In this document: one piece after another, positions 56,380 to 64,000 of the stretch
Layout of the letters: each line of letters starts with the position of its first letter
Position numbering within the stretch: the stretch's first letter is position 1
NCBI RefSeq assembly: GCF_026013615.1
Contig: NZ_JAPDPI010000010.1
Span: forward strand, 79,089 to 143,088
DNA length: 64,000 bases
DNA from: Plebeiibacterium marinum
GTDB taxonomy: Bacteria > Bacteroidota > Bacteroidia > Bacteroidales > Marinilabiliaceae
Reading direction: 5' to 3'
Translations under genes and position numbers: made by a program
Notes under the pieces: model-generated
The model's database searches: none
Seen by the model: only the letters and a program-made list of their open reading frames with translations
What the model was told of the DNA's origin: nothing

Positions 56380-57846
56380 TTATTCTATAGTATAAGTAAT
56401 GTTGAAAGTAACTGCTGCACCATTTAATGTAGCAATATATGTAGTAGTCACAGTATTTCCAGAAGCTGCATTATCAGGATGGTTTCCTGCATAGATATAA
56501 AGCTCTGTTTCGCTATGTCCAAGACAACAATACACAACGCCTTCTGACCATTCACCCACTGTTCCATCAGCCTTAAGCCAGTATCCCGGAACATCTGAAG
56601 TATATGCAGGATCCGTATCGCTTGTTGCACCCTGGTATAGTTTAAGTTCACCAGATCCAATTGCTTTATGGATTTGATAAGTAGTCATTTTAAATGCATT
56701 ACGCAATGTTTCTTTTACATCTAAAGTAGTTCTTGCATAAGTATTGTTGTATGCCTGTGTTAACGCAACATCTAATGTAGCATCTGCAGGATCACCAGCC
56801 GGAGCTGTTTCCGGATCTTGATAACCTAAAATATTTACAGCAATATTAAACATCACAATCTTATCGTTAGCAAACAAACCGTATTTAATATTGTATACTT
56901 CATCGCCTGCAAGGTGATCAGGGAATTGACCTATTACAATTACTCCCGGATTATCAATATAGTATTCTGTAAATACACTTGCATCATCGCCATAGCTACC
57001 TACATAACCATTCATATCGTACCAGAATCCGTTGTTGGTAACTGGTTCCTGATTGTATGAACCATCTTCGTTTACACCAATAAACTTAACTTCATCAATA
57101 GAGCTAACACCTAAATCAGTTAAAGCCTGATCCAGGTCAAATTGGATCTCTCCTCCATCATATGAACTTAATGCAGTAACATCAATTGACAAATCCAATG
57201 TACTAACCACATCAGCTACTAATTGTCCTGGTGCAGAAGCATTAATTGTGATCACAACAGCTACACGTAACTCATTATATTTTAGAGCTTCGATTACTTT
57301 AATAGTTCCTGGCTCAAGGTTTCCGGGTAATTGACCCACAAAAAACTCACCAGCCTCATAATCGAATTCACAAAATACAGTAGGAACATTTATCTCATCA
57401 CCCCAAGAGGTAACATCTCCTTCAGGACCCCACCAGTGCCCCCATGGAGCATTGGTTGTAGAGGCGTTTGCATAATCGGCACGAGTTGTCCAGTCAATCG
57501 CAAAACACTTAATTTCAGGAGCACCACTTTCTCCGGCAATACCTGCTAAAACTTCAGCCTCAGTAAGACCAAACAGCTCAGCTATTTTGTCCATTTCAAC
57601 TGTAACCATACCTGCATCCCACGATACATCACTTGTGGTAGCATCTATGCTATATTCTAAAAGTAAATCTGCATTAATCCTGTTTCTCTCTGCTTCGGCA
57701 ATTGAATCCTGACGATGCATTTCTGCAATTTCAGCGTCTGTTAGCACATGCAAAGCACTGAAATCTTCATTATCGCCACAGCTAAATAAACCTGCAAATA
57801 GCGCAGCTAAAACAATATATAATTGAAAATTTTTCATACGTATCAT
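56380..57846 (-). CDS. Surface lipoprotein with three DUF4859 domains, probable SGBP
   Basis: A 488-aa lipoprotein in the SusE/F position, 17 bp below SusD. Lipobox GLFSC (Cys23; an alternative start is Met4). A charged helix (~35-60, IAEMHRQDSIAEAERNR) leads to three tandem DUF4859-like domains at ~62-205, ~212-345 and ~358-488. Each has a GxWWxxxGxVTSWG / GFWYDMNGYVGSYG / GYWLKADGTVGEW word and ends in an FNI/VxI strand. The position and lipid anchor mean it is probably the surface binding protein for this locus, with three binding units for glycan or glycoprotein. No IPT spacer domains, unlike the SGBPs of the mannan loci. DUF4859 binding is inference. Confidence 0.8.
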   Translation of the reverse strand: MIRMKNFQLYIVLAALFAGLFSCGDNEDFSALHVLTDAEIAEMHRQDSIAEAERNRINADLLLEYSIDATTSDVSWDAGMVTVEMDKIAELFGLTEAEVLAGIAGESGAPEIKCFAIDWTTRADYANASTTNAPWGHWWGPEGDVTSWGDEINVPTVFCEFDYEAGEFFVGQLPGNLEPGTIKVIEALKYNELRVAVVITINASAPGQLVADVVSTLDLSIDVTALSSYDGGEIQFDLDQALTDLGVSSIDEVKFIGVNEDGSYNQEPVTNNGFWYDMNGYVGSYGDDASVFTEYYIDNPGVIVIGQFPDHLAGDEVYNIKYGLFANDKIVMFNIAVNILGYQDPETAPAGDPADATLDVALTQAYNNTYARTTLDVKETLRNAFKMTTYQIHKAIGSGELKLYQGATSDTDPAYTSDVPGYWLKADGTVGEWSEGVVYCCLGHSETELYIYAGNHPDNAASGNTVTTTYIATLNGAAVTFNITYTIE

Positions 57847-57863
57847 CCTTTCGTTACAAAATG

Positions 57864-59549
57864 TTAGTTATACCCTTCGTTTTGAACCAATGAAATATTG
57901 GTATCTAAAGCATCTTTAGGTATAGGGAAATAGTTCCAGTGAGATTCAGTTGTAGCATCTTTACAGAACCATGATTTTCCGTTAAACACGCTTCTTCCAT
58001 CTGCCATTTTAAAACGCACTAAATCTTGTCTGCGGTGGTGTTCACCAACAAACTCCCATGCAAGGTCATCCAATAAACCACCTAACTCAATATCACCACC
58101 ACCTTCGATAGTAAATACATAAGTTTCCCAGTTGTTAAAACCTTCGCTGGTATACTCTCTGTGACCATAATCGTAAACACTACCTCCAGTTAAATCTGCA
58201 ACTGTACGTTGAGCTTCAGCAGCTGAATCGAAAGAACGGCTTCTTACTTCGGTAATTAAATCTGCAGCAACCTGCTCATCTCTTCCTAAGCGTAATAAAC
58301 ACTCCGCTTTAATAAACATAGCATCAGCCAAACGGAAAAATGCCACATCGTTACCATAAGTACCACCGTCTCCGGCTACAATCTCACTTTTCACAAAACG
58401 GTAACCTTCTTGCTGGTACGCTCCAGGATTATCAATTGAGTGAACATTTACAGAGTAGTTTAATACTCCCTGACCTGCCCAGTCATCAGTAGTAAAAGAA
58501 ATAGGGTCACCTGATTGAGGAATAACCTCTCCTGAAGCATCTTCAGTTGCAGTTAACTGCACACCACCAGCCCAGGTATAAGCTAACCTATTGTCGCCTT
58601 CTTCATAACTTTCGATAAATTGAGGGATTGCACAACTTCCATTCCATGGAGAACCATCATATCCGTAAGCTGCAGCACCGGCACCAACCAAACACTTATT
58701 AACCAAGTAATTGTGCGATGCATTCTTTTTATCTAATGGAATTGCAAAAATAACTTCAGGTGAAGTAGAAATATCCGCTTTAAAGTTATCCAAATAATTT
58801 GGAGCTAATGAATAGCCTCCTTCTGTAATTACTTCTTCTACTTCAGCCAATGCTTTTTCGTAATATGTATTGTCATTAGTTTCGAAGTAAGCATTGTAGT
58901 TCAAATAAAGTTTTGACAATACCATGCAGGCACCATATCTGTTAGGATAACCATGATACTTTTCTGTACCTAACTCATCTTTAATGGCGTTCAATTCTGT
59001 TACACAAAACTCATAGATTTCCTTAGCAGTTACCTGTTCCGGCAAATAACCTGCTTCAAAATCCTGTGTTGTGATCAAAGGAACATTACGGAATGCATCA
59101 AGCAATATGTAATAATTCAAGGCTCTCATAAAACGCATTTCAGCCTGATCAGATCCTGTTTCAGGTAATACATCCAAACATTTATTGGCATAACCAATAC
59201 CTAAATAGGCATAATGCCATAAGCCGGCTAAATGGCCTTGAGTTGAGATCCAGTCATGCTTGTGCATGTTAATATATAAGTCTCCCCATCCAATACCAAC
59301 ACGTTTAGGAGTCATATATGTATCACTACACTCTTCCATCACATCAAAGTATCCATTCCATCCCCAGTACAAGAAACGAAACTGTGCATATACCTCACCC
59401 ATCATAGATCCTACTACGGTTGGATCGGTTACATCTATCGTTTCATCAGTAAGTTTATCGTAAACAGTCTCTTCCAGATCAGTACACGCACCAATCGTCA
59501 ACAAAAAGCCTAAGACTATACTAAAGTTTATATATTTTGTAATTTTCAT
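57864..59549 (-). CDS. SusD/RagB family outer-membrane lipoprotein
   Basis: SusD of the third locus, 561 aa. Lipobox LTIGAC, Cys22, followed by TDLEETVYDKL. The N-terminal helical part includes AEMRFMRALNYYILLDAFRNVPLI, and the C-terminal part has a DLAWEFVGEHHRRQDLVRFK word replacing the usual ERRIELAFEG form. It lies 12 bp behind SusC. Compared with the two mannan SusD proteins it is clearly more distant, in line with a different substrate. Confidence 0.94.
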   Translation of the reverse strand: MKITKYINFSIVLGFLLTIGACTDLEETVYDKLTDETIDVTDPTVVGSMMGEVYAQFRFLYWGWNGYFDVMEECSDTYMTPKRVGIGWGDLYINMHKHDWISTQGHLAGLWHYAYLGIGYANKCLDVLPETGSDQAEMRFMRALNYYILLDAFRNVPLITTQDFEAGYLPEQVTAKEIYEFCVTELNAIKDELGTEKYHGYPNRYGACMVLSKLYLNYNAYFETNDNTYYEKALAEVEEVITEGGYSLAPNYLDNFKADISTSPEVIFAIPLDKKNASHNYLVNKCLVGAGAAAYGYDGSPWNGSCAIPQFIESYEEGDNRLAYTWAGGVQLTATEDASGEVIPQSGDPISFTTDDWAGQGVLNYSVNVHSIDNPGAYQQEGYRFVKSEIVAGDGGTYGNDVAFFRLADAMFIKAECLLRLGRDEQVAADLITEVRSRSFDSAAEAQRTVADLTGGSVYDYGHREYTSEGFNNWETYVFTIEGGGDIELGGLLDDLAWEFVGEHHRRQDLVRFKMADGRSVFNGKSWFCKDATTESHWNYFPIPKDALDTNISLVQNEGYN

Positions 59550-59561
59550 TATTCTCCAAAT

Positions 59562-62500
59562 TTAAAAGTTAACAGAAAGACCAACTGTATATGAACGAAC
59601 AGTAGGATACTTATCACGATCATCAATACCTGGTGCCAAAAAGTAATTGGAAACCTCAGGATCAAGACCTGAATAACCTGTAATACAGAAAAGGTTTTGT
59701 CCGGAAACATACACTCGAAGTTTATTGATGTACTCACCTAATTTTCCCTTTGTAGGTATGGTATAACCCAATGTTGCGTTTGTAAGTTTTACAAAATCAC
59801 CATCTTCAATGTGATCGCTCCAAACACCTTGAGTCATTGAGTTAGCTAAGGCTACCATTTTTTGCTTTCCTGTTTCTGGATCGATTACAGCAGCACCTCC
59901 TGGTTCTACTGCAGGATATTGATCAGCAGCTGAACTTAAACGGTTATAGGCAATAGAGTTGTTCTCGTAAAAACTTCTCTGAACATTTAAAATTTTAAAC
60001 CCGAACTGTCCTGTAAATTGCAGATTCAAATCAAATCCTTTATAACGCAAGGTATTATTCCATCCTGCATAAATCTGAGGCAGACCATTTCCTAAACGCT
60101 GACGATTTTTTTCGTCGTTATATTTTGTTTCAAACTCTTTAACAGTCCAGTTACCATTATCATCTTTTACCTGAACCAATACAAAACCATCTTTACTAAC
60201 TCCAACAGAACGTAATCCCCAGAAGTCTCCCAATCTATGTCCTACTTCCATTGCGTGAGTAGGTACTGAAATAGGATCGCTCACTCCACCAACTTCAACA
60301 AAGTTATCTGTTTGGTATAAGTCATTCGACAGGCTTAATAGTTCATTCTCGTTATGAGACATGGTTAATGTAGTACTCCACTCAAAATCTGATGATTTTA
60401 CAGGGACAGCATTAATCATTACTTCGATACCCTTATTGCTCATCTCTCCAACATTGGCAGTAGTAATATCATACAACATTGGAGGTACAGGTACTGCATA
60501 ATCATATAACAAATCTACAGTCTTCTTACTATAAACATCAATGCTACCACTTACACGGGAATTTAATACAGCCCAATCCATACCGATGTTTACCTCACTT
60601 GTTTTTTCCCATCTCAAATCAGGATTTGGGTTTTGATCTACTTTTAATGAAGGAGTCCAATCACCATCTTTACTTAAGTGTTTACCCCAGGTGTCATAAT
60701 CATATCTATTCAAAGACACATATGGATCATTTGGAATTACACCAGTAACACCATAACCTGCACGTAATTTCAAGTTAGATAGCCATGCAAAATTTTGCAT
60801 AAATTCTTCGTTGCTAAGTGTCCATCCCAAAGATGCAGAAGGGAAAGTACCCCATTTATGCTTATCACCAAACTTAGAAGAACCTTCACGCCTAACACTA
60901 ACCATTGCATTGATACGGTTGTCGTAGCTATAACTTGCACGACCAAAGAAACCAATCAACTTGTTATCATTCTGATAAGAACTCATACTTGCAACATGGT
61001 CCTCATCAGTTAAGTAAGTTCCCTGGTTTAAGTTATTGTATAGGTATGATTCTGACGGGAAATTTGAGTTTCCTGCGGTAAAACCATCATAGCTATTATA
61101 CAAGTAACTATAACCCACTAAAGCATTAATACGATTTTTACCCACTGTAAAATCATATTTAGACGTCAGCTCAAGGTTATCACTGCGATCTAAATAAGAC
61201 CCTTTAGAAGCAGACCCCCTTACGGTTGTTTGTGTACTAGTTTCTGAATCTTCACTAGCCTTTTTATTTCCTAGATACCCACTACTGTAATAGTTTTGTG
61301 AAGTAGTTTCTGTTTCCTTTCTGGAAATCATCAAATTTGTTTTCCATCCCTTAATAGGCTCCACTGTCATATTACCTGTTATACGGGCATGTTTAGTTCT
61401 GGTATCACCTATAAGTTCATTTTGAATTGCAACAGGGTTATAATACTGGAATTTACTATATTCTTCATAGTAAGTTCCATCCTCGTTGTAAATAGGCGAC
61501 GAAGGGTTGCGGATTACAGCCTGGCGGTAAGCATATTTGTTGTTGTTATTGGTATGCTTATGAGTGCTGTAAAGTACATTAACATTAAACTTAATGATAT
61601 CATTTAATGCATATTGACTAAAATCCAATTGCCCTTTGATGTTTTCTCTATCACTCTTGCGCATAATTCCTTCTTCGTCAGAATAAGTAATGTTTGCAGC
61701 GTAAGTAGAGTTTTCTGATCCTCCCTCTAAGCTTAATGAGTGATTTTGAGTATAACCAGCCTTACGGGTAATAGCTTCTAACCAATCTGTATCATAACCA
61801 TCATAGTTAAATTGAGTACGTCCGTAAATTACATCATTGGTATTCATAAAATCAGATGTTTTGTACCATTCTGATATAGAAGCATAGCTCGAATAGGTAG
61901 CACTTGTTTTTGAACCACGCTTACCTGATTTTGTTGTAATCAAGATAACCCCATTGGCACCCCTTGTACCATAAATAGCTGCTGCAGAAGCATCTTTCAA
62001 CACATCAATAGAAGCCACATTTTCTGGAGCCACAGTAGTTAAAGACCCCTCAATACCATCTACCAAAATCAAAGGCTCCACACTACCCTTAATTGTAGTG
62101 ATACCACGTAACATGATACTTGAATTCTCGTTAGGGTCTCCTGACGACTTAGTAATACTTAAACCAGCAATTTTACCTTTAACCAATTCTGCAGCATCAC
62201 CAATTTTACCTACAGAAAAATCCTCAGCCTTTACACTGGCTACCGCACTGGTAATATCGCCTTTTCTTTGTGTTCCATATCCAATGGCCACAACTTCATC
62301 CAAACCAATCACATCAGGTTGTAACACTATATCCATTACTGAAGTTTGTGCCGTAACTACAATCTCTTGATTTGCATAACCAACAAATGATATAACCAAA
62401 ACATTGCCTGCTTCAGTTGTAATAGCAAAATTACCATCAATATCTGTTATTGTACCATTTGTAGTACCTTTAACAACAACAGAAACGCCCGGCAATGATT

Positions 62501-62645
62501 CGCCTGTATCATCTGCAACTTTTCCTTTTACTTCAATATTTTGAGCCCACATCATTGTTGAGGCAAAAAATAGAAAAGCAACCATTATCATCCTAGCCCG
62601 GAAATAACTAAGACCTTTTAATAAGCAAATTCTCTTCTCTTTCAT
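59562..62645 (-). CDS. SusC/RagA TonB-dependent outer-membrane transporter
   Basis: SusC of the third locus, 1027 aa. The signal peptide is long (~1-35, FASTMMWAQ), then a carboxypeptidase-D regulatory-like domain ~37-110, the TonB-box region DEVVAIGYG at 116-124, a plug with LKDASAAAIYGTRGANGV and a barrel ending in SYTVGLSVNF. It is first in its operon with a ~350-bp leader/control region above it and no regulator gene in sight. SusC/D pairs can also import glycopeptides and peptides, so the cargo here may be glycosylated or deglycosylated extensin fragments; this is inference from the downstream genes. Confidence 0.95.
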   Translation of the reverse strand: MKEKRICLLKGLSYFRARMIMVAFLFFASTMMWAQNIEVKGKVADDTGESLPGVSVVVKGTTNGTITDIDGNFAITTEAGNVLVISFVGYANQEIVVTAQTSVMDIVLQPDVIGLDEVVAIGYGTQRKGDITSAVASVKAEDFSVGKIGDAAELVKGKIAGLSITKSSGDPNENSSIMLRGITTIKGSVEPLILVDGIEGSLTTVAPENVASIDVLKDASAAAIYGTRGANGVILITTKSGKRGSKTSATYSSYASISEWYKTSDFMNTNDVIYGRTQFNYDGYDTDWLEAITRKAGYTQNHSLSLEGGSENSTYAANITYSDEEGIMRKSDRENIKGQLDFSQYALNDIIKFNVNVLYSTHKHTNNNNKYAYRQAVIRNPSSPIYNEDGTYYEEYSKFQYYNPVAIQNELIGDTRTKHARITGNMTVEPIKGWKTNLMISRKETETTSQNYYSSGYLGNKKASEDSETSTQTTVRGSASKGSYLDRSDNLELTSKYDFTVGKNRINALVGYSYLYNSYDGFTAGNSNFPSESYLYNNLNQGTYLTDEDHVASMSSYQNDNKLIGFFGRASYSYDNRINAMVSVRREGSSKFGDKHKWGTFPSASLGWTLSNEEFMQNFAWLSNLKLRAGYGVTGVIPNDPYVSLNRYDYDTWGKHLSKDGDWTPSLKVDQNPNPDLRWEKTSEVNIGMDWAVLNSRVSGSIDVYSKKTVDLLYDYAVPVPPMLYDITTANVGEMSNKGIEVMINAVPVKSSDFEWSTTLTMSHNENELLSLSNDLYQTDNFVEVGGVSDPISVPTHAMEVGHRLGDFWGLRSVGVSKDGFVLVQVKDDNGNWTVKEFETKYNDEKNRQRLGNGLPQIYAGWNNTLRYKGFDLNLQFTGQFGFKILNVQRSFYENNSIAYNRLSSAADQYPAVEPGGAAVIDPETGKQKMVALANSMTQGVWSDHIEDGDFVKLTNATLGYTIPTKGKLGEYINKLRVYVSGQNLFCITGYSGLDPEVSNYFLAPGIDDRDKYPTVRSYTVGLSVNF

Positions 62646-63080
62646 AAAAATTTTAATTTAAATATTAGATGTGTTCCAGAGTTGTTTCAAAATTGACAAT
62701 TATTCTCCTCGGCGGCTTACACATATGTTTTTTAAATTCGAACACCTGTGTACACGCCCTGTTTCCGCTACAATAACCTTATGTTTGAATCAGAATATTC
62801 TCAATTGCTCATTTTTCGCCTACACACCATATGTTAACAAAGCTTAAATATTTCATTACCTACAATTTACAAATCATTAAAACACCATCCTAACAGGCCT
62901 TTTATCCTATAAAATGGACATTTGTACGCGTTTTTGAACATATGTACAAGCGCACAAATGTATTTTCCGCGATACTTTTTGGGCGAGTAAAGGCCATAAA
63001 CGAGAGGATAGTTTAATGAGGAAGGTAACGGGGAAGTAAATAGGGTTTGGATGTTGGAAAGAGGGATTGTGCTGGCTGAA
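62646..63080. promoter_or_regulatory. Upstream control region of the third SusC
   Basis: No ORF. The word CATATGT occurs at 62722-62728, 62828-62834 and 62939-62945, about 106 and 111 bp apart. The last copy is inside an imperfect larger inverted repeat: ACATTTGTACGCG (62918-62930) against CGCACAAATGT (62951-62961). A minus-strand TACATTTG (62962-62955) resembles the -7 element but lacks a -33 partner at the right distance. The region probably binds a regulator encoded outside the window. Confidence 0.4.
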
Positions 63081-63093
63081 TATTGTGCAATAC

Positions 63094-63153
63094 GGGAATC
63101 AATCTTCCCCTGAAAGGGGGAAGTACCACATCAAAGATGGGGGGAAGGGGGTT
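63094..63153 (+). repeat. GC-rich ~60-bp repeat, copy A
   Basis: Reads AATCAATCTTCCCCTGAAAG then GGGGAAGTACCAC and GGGGGGAAGGGGGT. The same sequence, with a few changes in the central loop, appears inverted as copy B at 63347-63408. Each copy has an internal CTTCCCC/GGGGGAAG stem. A dispersed Bacteroidota intergenic repeat is likely. Confidence 0.7.
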
Positions 63154-63346
63154 TTATTCATAACATCTTGTCTATATTACCAAAAACAACTATTGGCTTT
63201 ATGAAATAATAAACCGGCCCAAATTAAAATATTATAGAAATAAACTTAGAACATCCCGATATTATTATAAAAGAAATTGAGGAGTTTTATGAGGATTGGA
63301 GTGAGATAAACATGGTAATATTCTAGTTATTGTATTAGCACAAATT

Positions 63347-63408
63347 TACCCCCTTCCCCATGCTTTTAGCATGGTACTTCCCCCTGATAGGGGAAGATTG
63401 ATTACCGT
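63347..63408 (-). repeat. GC-rich ~60-bp repeat, copy B (inverted)
   Basis: On the minus strand it reads GTAATCAATCTTCCCC, AGGGGGAAGTACCATG and GGGGAAGGGGGT, matching copy A in order. The pair brackets ~190 bp that contains no recognisable gene, so together they could form a large stem or be ends of a small non-autonomous element. Confidence 0.7.
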
Positions 63409-63535
63409 GATGTATAGGTAGGAAATTTATGGTCGCACTGCGGGGGTTGAAGCTCTCCCTTTTGGAAGTTGGAGAGTACGGGTTGGGATAAAATCTGGTT
63501 TTGTTGCAAGAACTATTTAGATTTGAATCATAAAA

Positions 63536-63620
63536 ATACTCCACTTTCCTATAAAATAACTCCACTTCACTATAAAAAAGAATGGCTTTCTTATAAAAAA
63601 GAGCGGCCTTTCTATATTTT
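63536..63620. repeat. ~21-bp phased repeat tract
   Basis: Degenerate units such as CTCCACTTTCCTATAAAATAA, CTCCACTTCACTATAAAAAAG and AATGGCTTTCTTATAAAAAAG follow one another, with TATAAAA near 63550, 63571 and 63592 and a weaker unit after that. Spacing of 21 bp is two helical turns, so A tracts fall on one face of the DNA. Confidence 0.6.
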
Positions 63621-63720
63621 TTACAGGATTTGCTTATTGTTTTGCTCTTATTTTATACTTTCTATTCTATACGCTATAAATTTTATACAACATGCTATTT
63701 TATTTAGCAGAATTCCTATA

Positions 63721-63767
63721 AAAAAGAACCGATTTTGAATAAAATTTATAGAAAAGCGGTTCTTTTT
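63721..63767. terminator. Bidirectional terminator-like hairpin
   Basis: An 11-bp perfect inverted repeat, AAAAAGAACCG and CGGTTCTTTTT, with a 25-nt AT-rich loop. Runs of T follow the stem in both directions. No gene ends nearby within the window, so it may serve a gene to the right or belong to the repeat-rich element. Confidence 0.5.
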
Positions 63768-64000
63768 TTACCGAAAACGGCGTTATTTTTCCCGTTTACG
63801 ATTCTTTTTTACAAATAAGTGGTTTTATTTAACAGGTACGCCTGTTTTTATTTATGATAGTTCATGAAAAAATGATAGGAAAGGCTATATTTTTAAGCAA
63901 AACACTTTAGTACATGACAAAACTATAAACAATTGAAAATCATCAAATTAAGTATGTGATTTTCTTGTTTAAAACCTTGATATTCAGTATCTTACAAAAG

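Larger units (their letters stand above)
63081..64000. other. Repeat-rich intergenic region at right edge
   Basis: About 0.9 kb without a credible coding sequence. Apart from the inverted ~60-bp repeats, the 21-bp tract and the hairpin, I see only AT-rich sequence. The short ORFs at 63335-63565 and 63469-63738 translate these repeats and show repeated peptides rather than protein-like composition. Confidence 0.6.

Noticed and set aside
36301..62645. Reading of the third locus as an arabinan or arabinogalactan locus
   Set aside because: No GH51, GH2, GH35, GH16, GH10 or polysaccharide lyase gene is present, while five peptidase-type genes and a peptide transporter are; kept as the main alternative but not preferred.
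62955..62962. TACATTTG as the main promoter of the third SusC
   Set aside because: It matches the -7 element, but there is no TTTG about 20 nt above and the leader would exceed 300 nt; kept only as a note.
63335..63565. Minus-strand ORF of 76 codons at the right edge
   Set aside because: It reads through repeat copy B (peptide GNQSSPIRGKYHAKS comes from the repeat), so it is a repeat translation.
63536..63620. CRISPR-like array
   Set aside because: Units are degenerate, contiguous and without unique spacers, and there are no cas genes.
63469..63738. Plus-strand ORF of 89 codons
   Set aside because: The repeated SYKKE/HYKKE peptides are the 21-bp tract in translation; the hydrophobic tail alone does not support a gene.

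Overview
The window reads as AT-rich Bacteroidota DNA, probably a free-living or marine Bacteroidales/Marinilabiliales-type polysaccharide degrader. Evidence: three complete SusC/SusD pairs, many lipoproteins with Bacteroidota-type lipoboxes, a hybrid two-component regulator, a Por/type IX sorting domain, and TAnnTTTG-like promoter elements. No tRNA, rRNA, CRISPR array or intact transposase was seen. Almost everything is on the minus strand, so operons read from high to low coordinates.

Region 1 (42-18575) is a mannan/galactomannan utilisation locus. From its first gene it holds a T9SS-sorted two-repeat protein, SusC, SusD, two IPT/TIG surface glycan-binding lipoproteins, a GH26 endo-mannanase, a GH27 alpha-galactosidase and a second GH26. 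A small GNAT gene and a 1346-residue hybrid two-component system (the likely mannan sensor) sit upstream. Region 1b (18576-19960) is a graveyard without intact genes: it holds the frameshifted 5' end of a second hybrid two-component gene and what looks like the last codons of a glycoside hydrolase.

Region 2 (19961-36256) is a second mannan locus that also carries the intracellular pathway: SusC/D, an IPT surface lipoprotein, two GH26 mannanases, a GH130 mannosylglucose phosphorylase, a mannobiose 2-epimerase, a GPH-type sugar transporter and GH27. A divergent cupin-AraC activator faces the SusC gene. Both gene starts carry the same 20-bp element with TGATA-N6-TATCA symmetry, which suggests the AraC operator.

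Region 3 (36301-62645) is the most unusual part. A third SusC/D pair is followed by a triple DUF4859 surface lipoprotein, two DUF6055 proteins with HEIGH zinc-protease motifs, a GH43, a canonical GH127 beta-L-arabinofuranosidase, a GH27, a DPP-IV-like S9 peptidase, a small HExxH zincin, a second DUF1680 glycosidase, a Crp/Fnr regulator, two M24 Xaa-Pro peptidases and a POT peptide transporter. Arabinofuranosidases, an alpha-galactosidase and proline-directed peptidases next to one SusC/D pair match the chemistry of plant extensins: Hyp-linked beta-L-arabinofuranosides, Ser-linked alpha-galactose and proline-rich backbones. I infer a hydroxyproline-rich glycoprotein utilisation locus that takes both glycan and protein.

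The right edge (62646-64000) has no convincing gene. It holds a long leader for the third SusC, an inverted pair of a ~60-bp GC-rich repeat, a ~21-bp phased repeat tract and a terminator-like hairpin.
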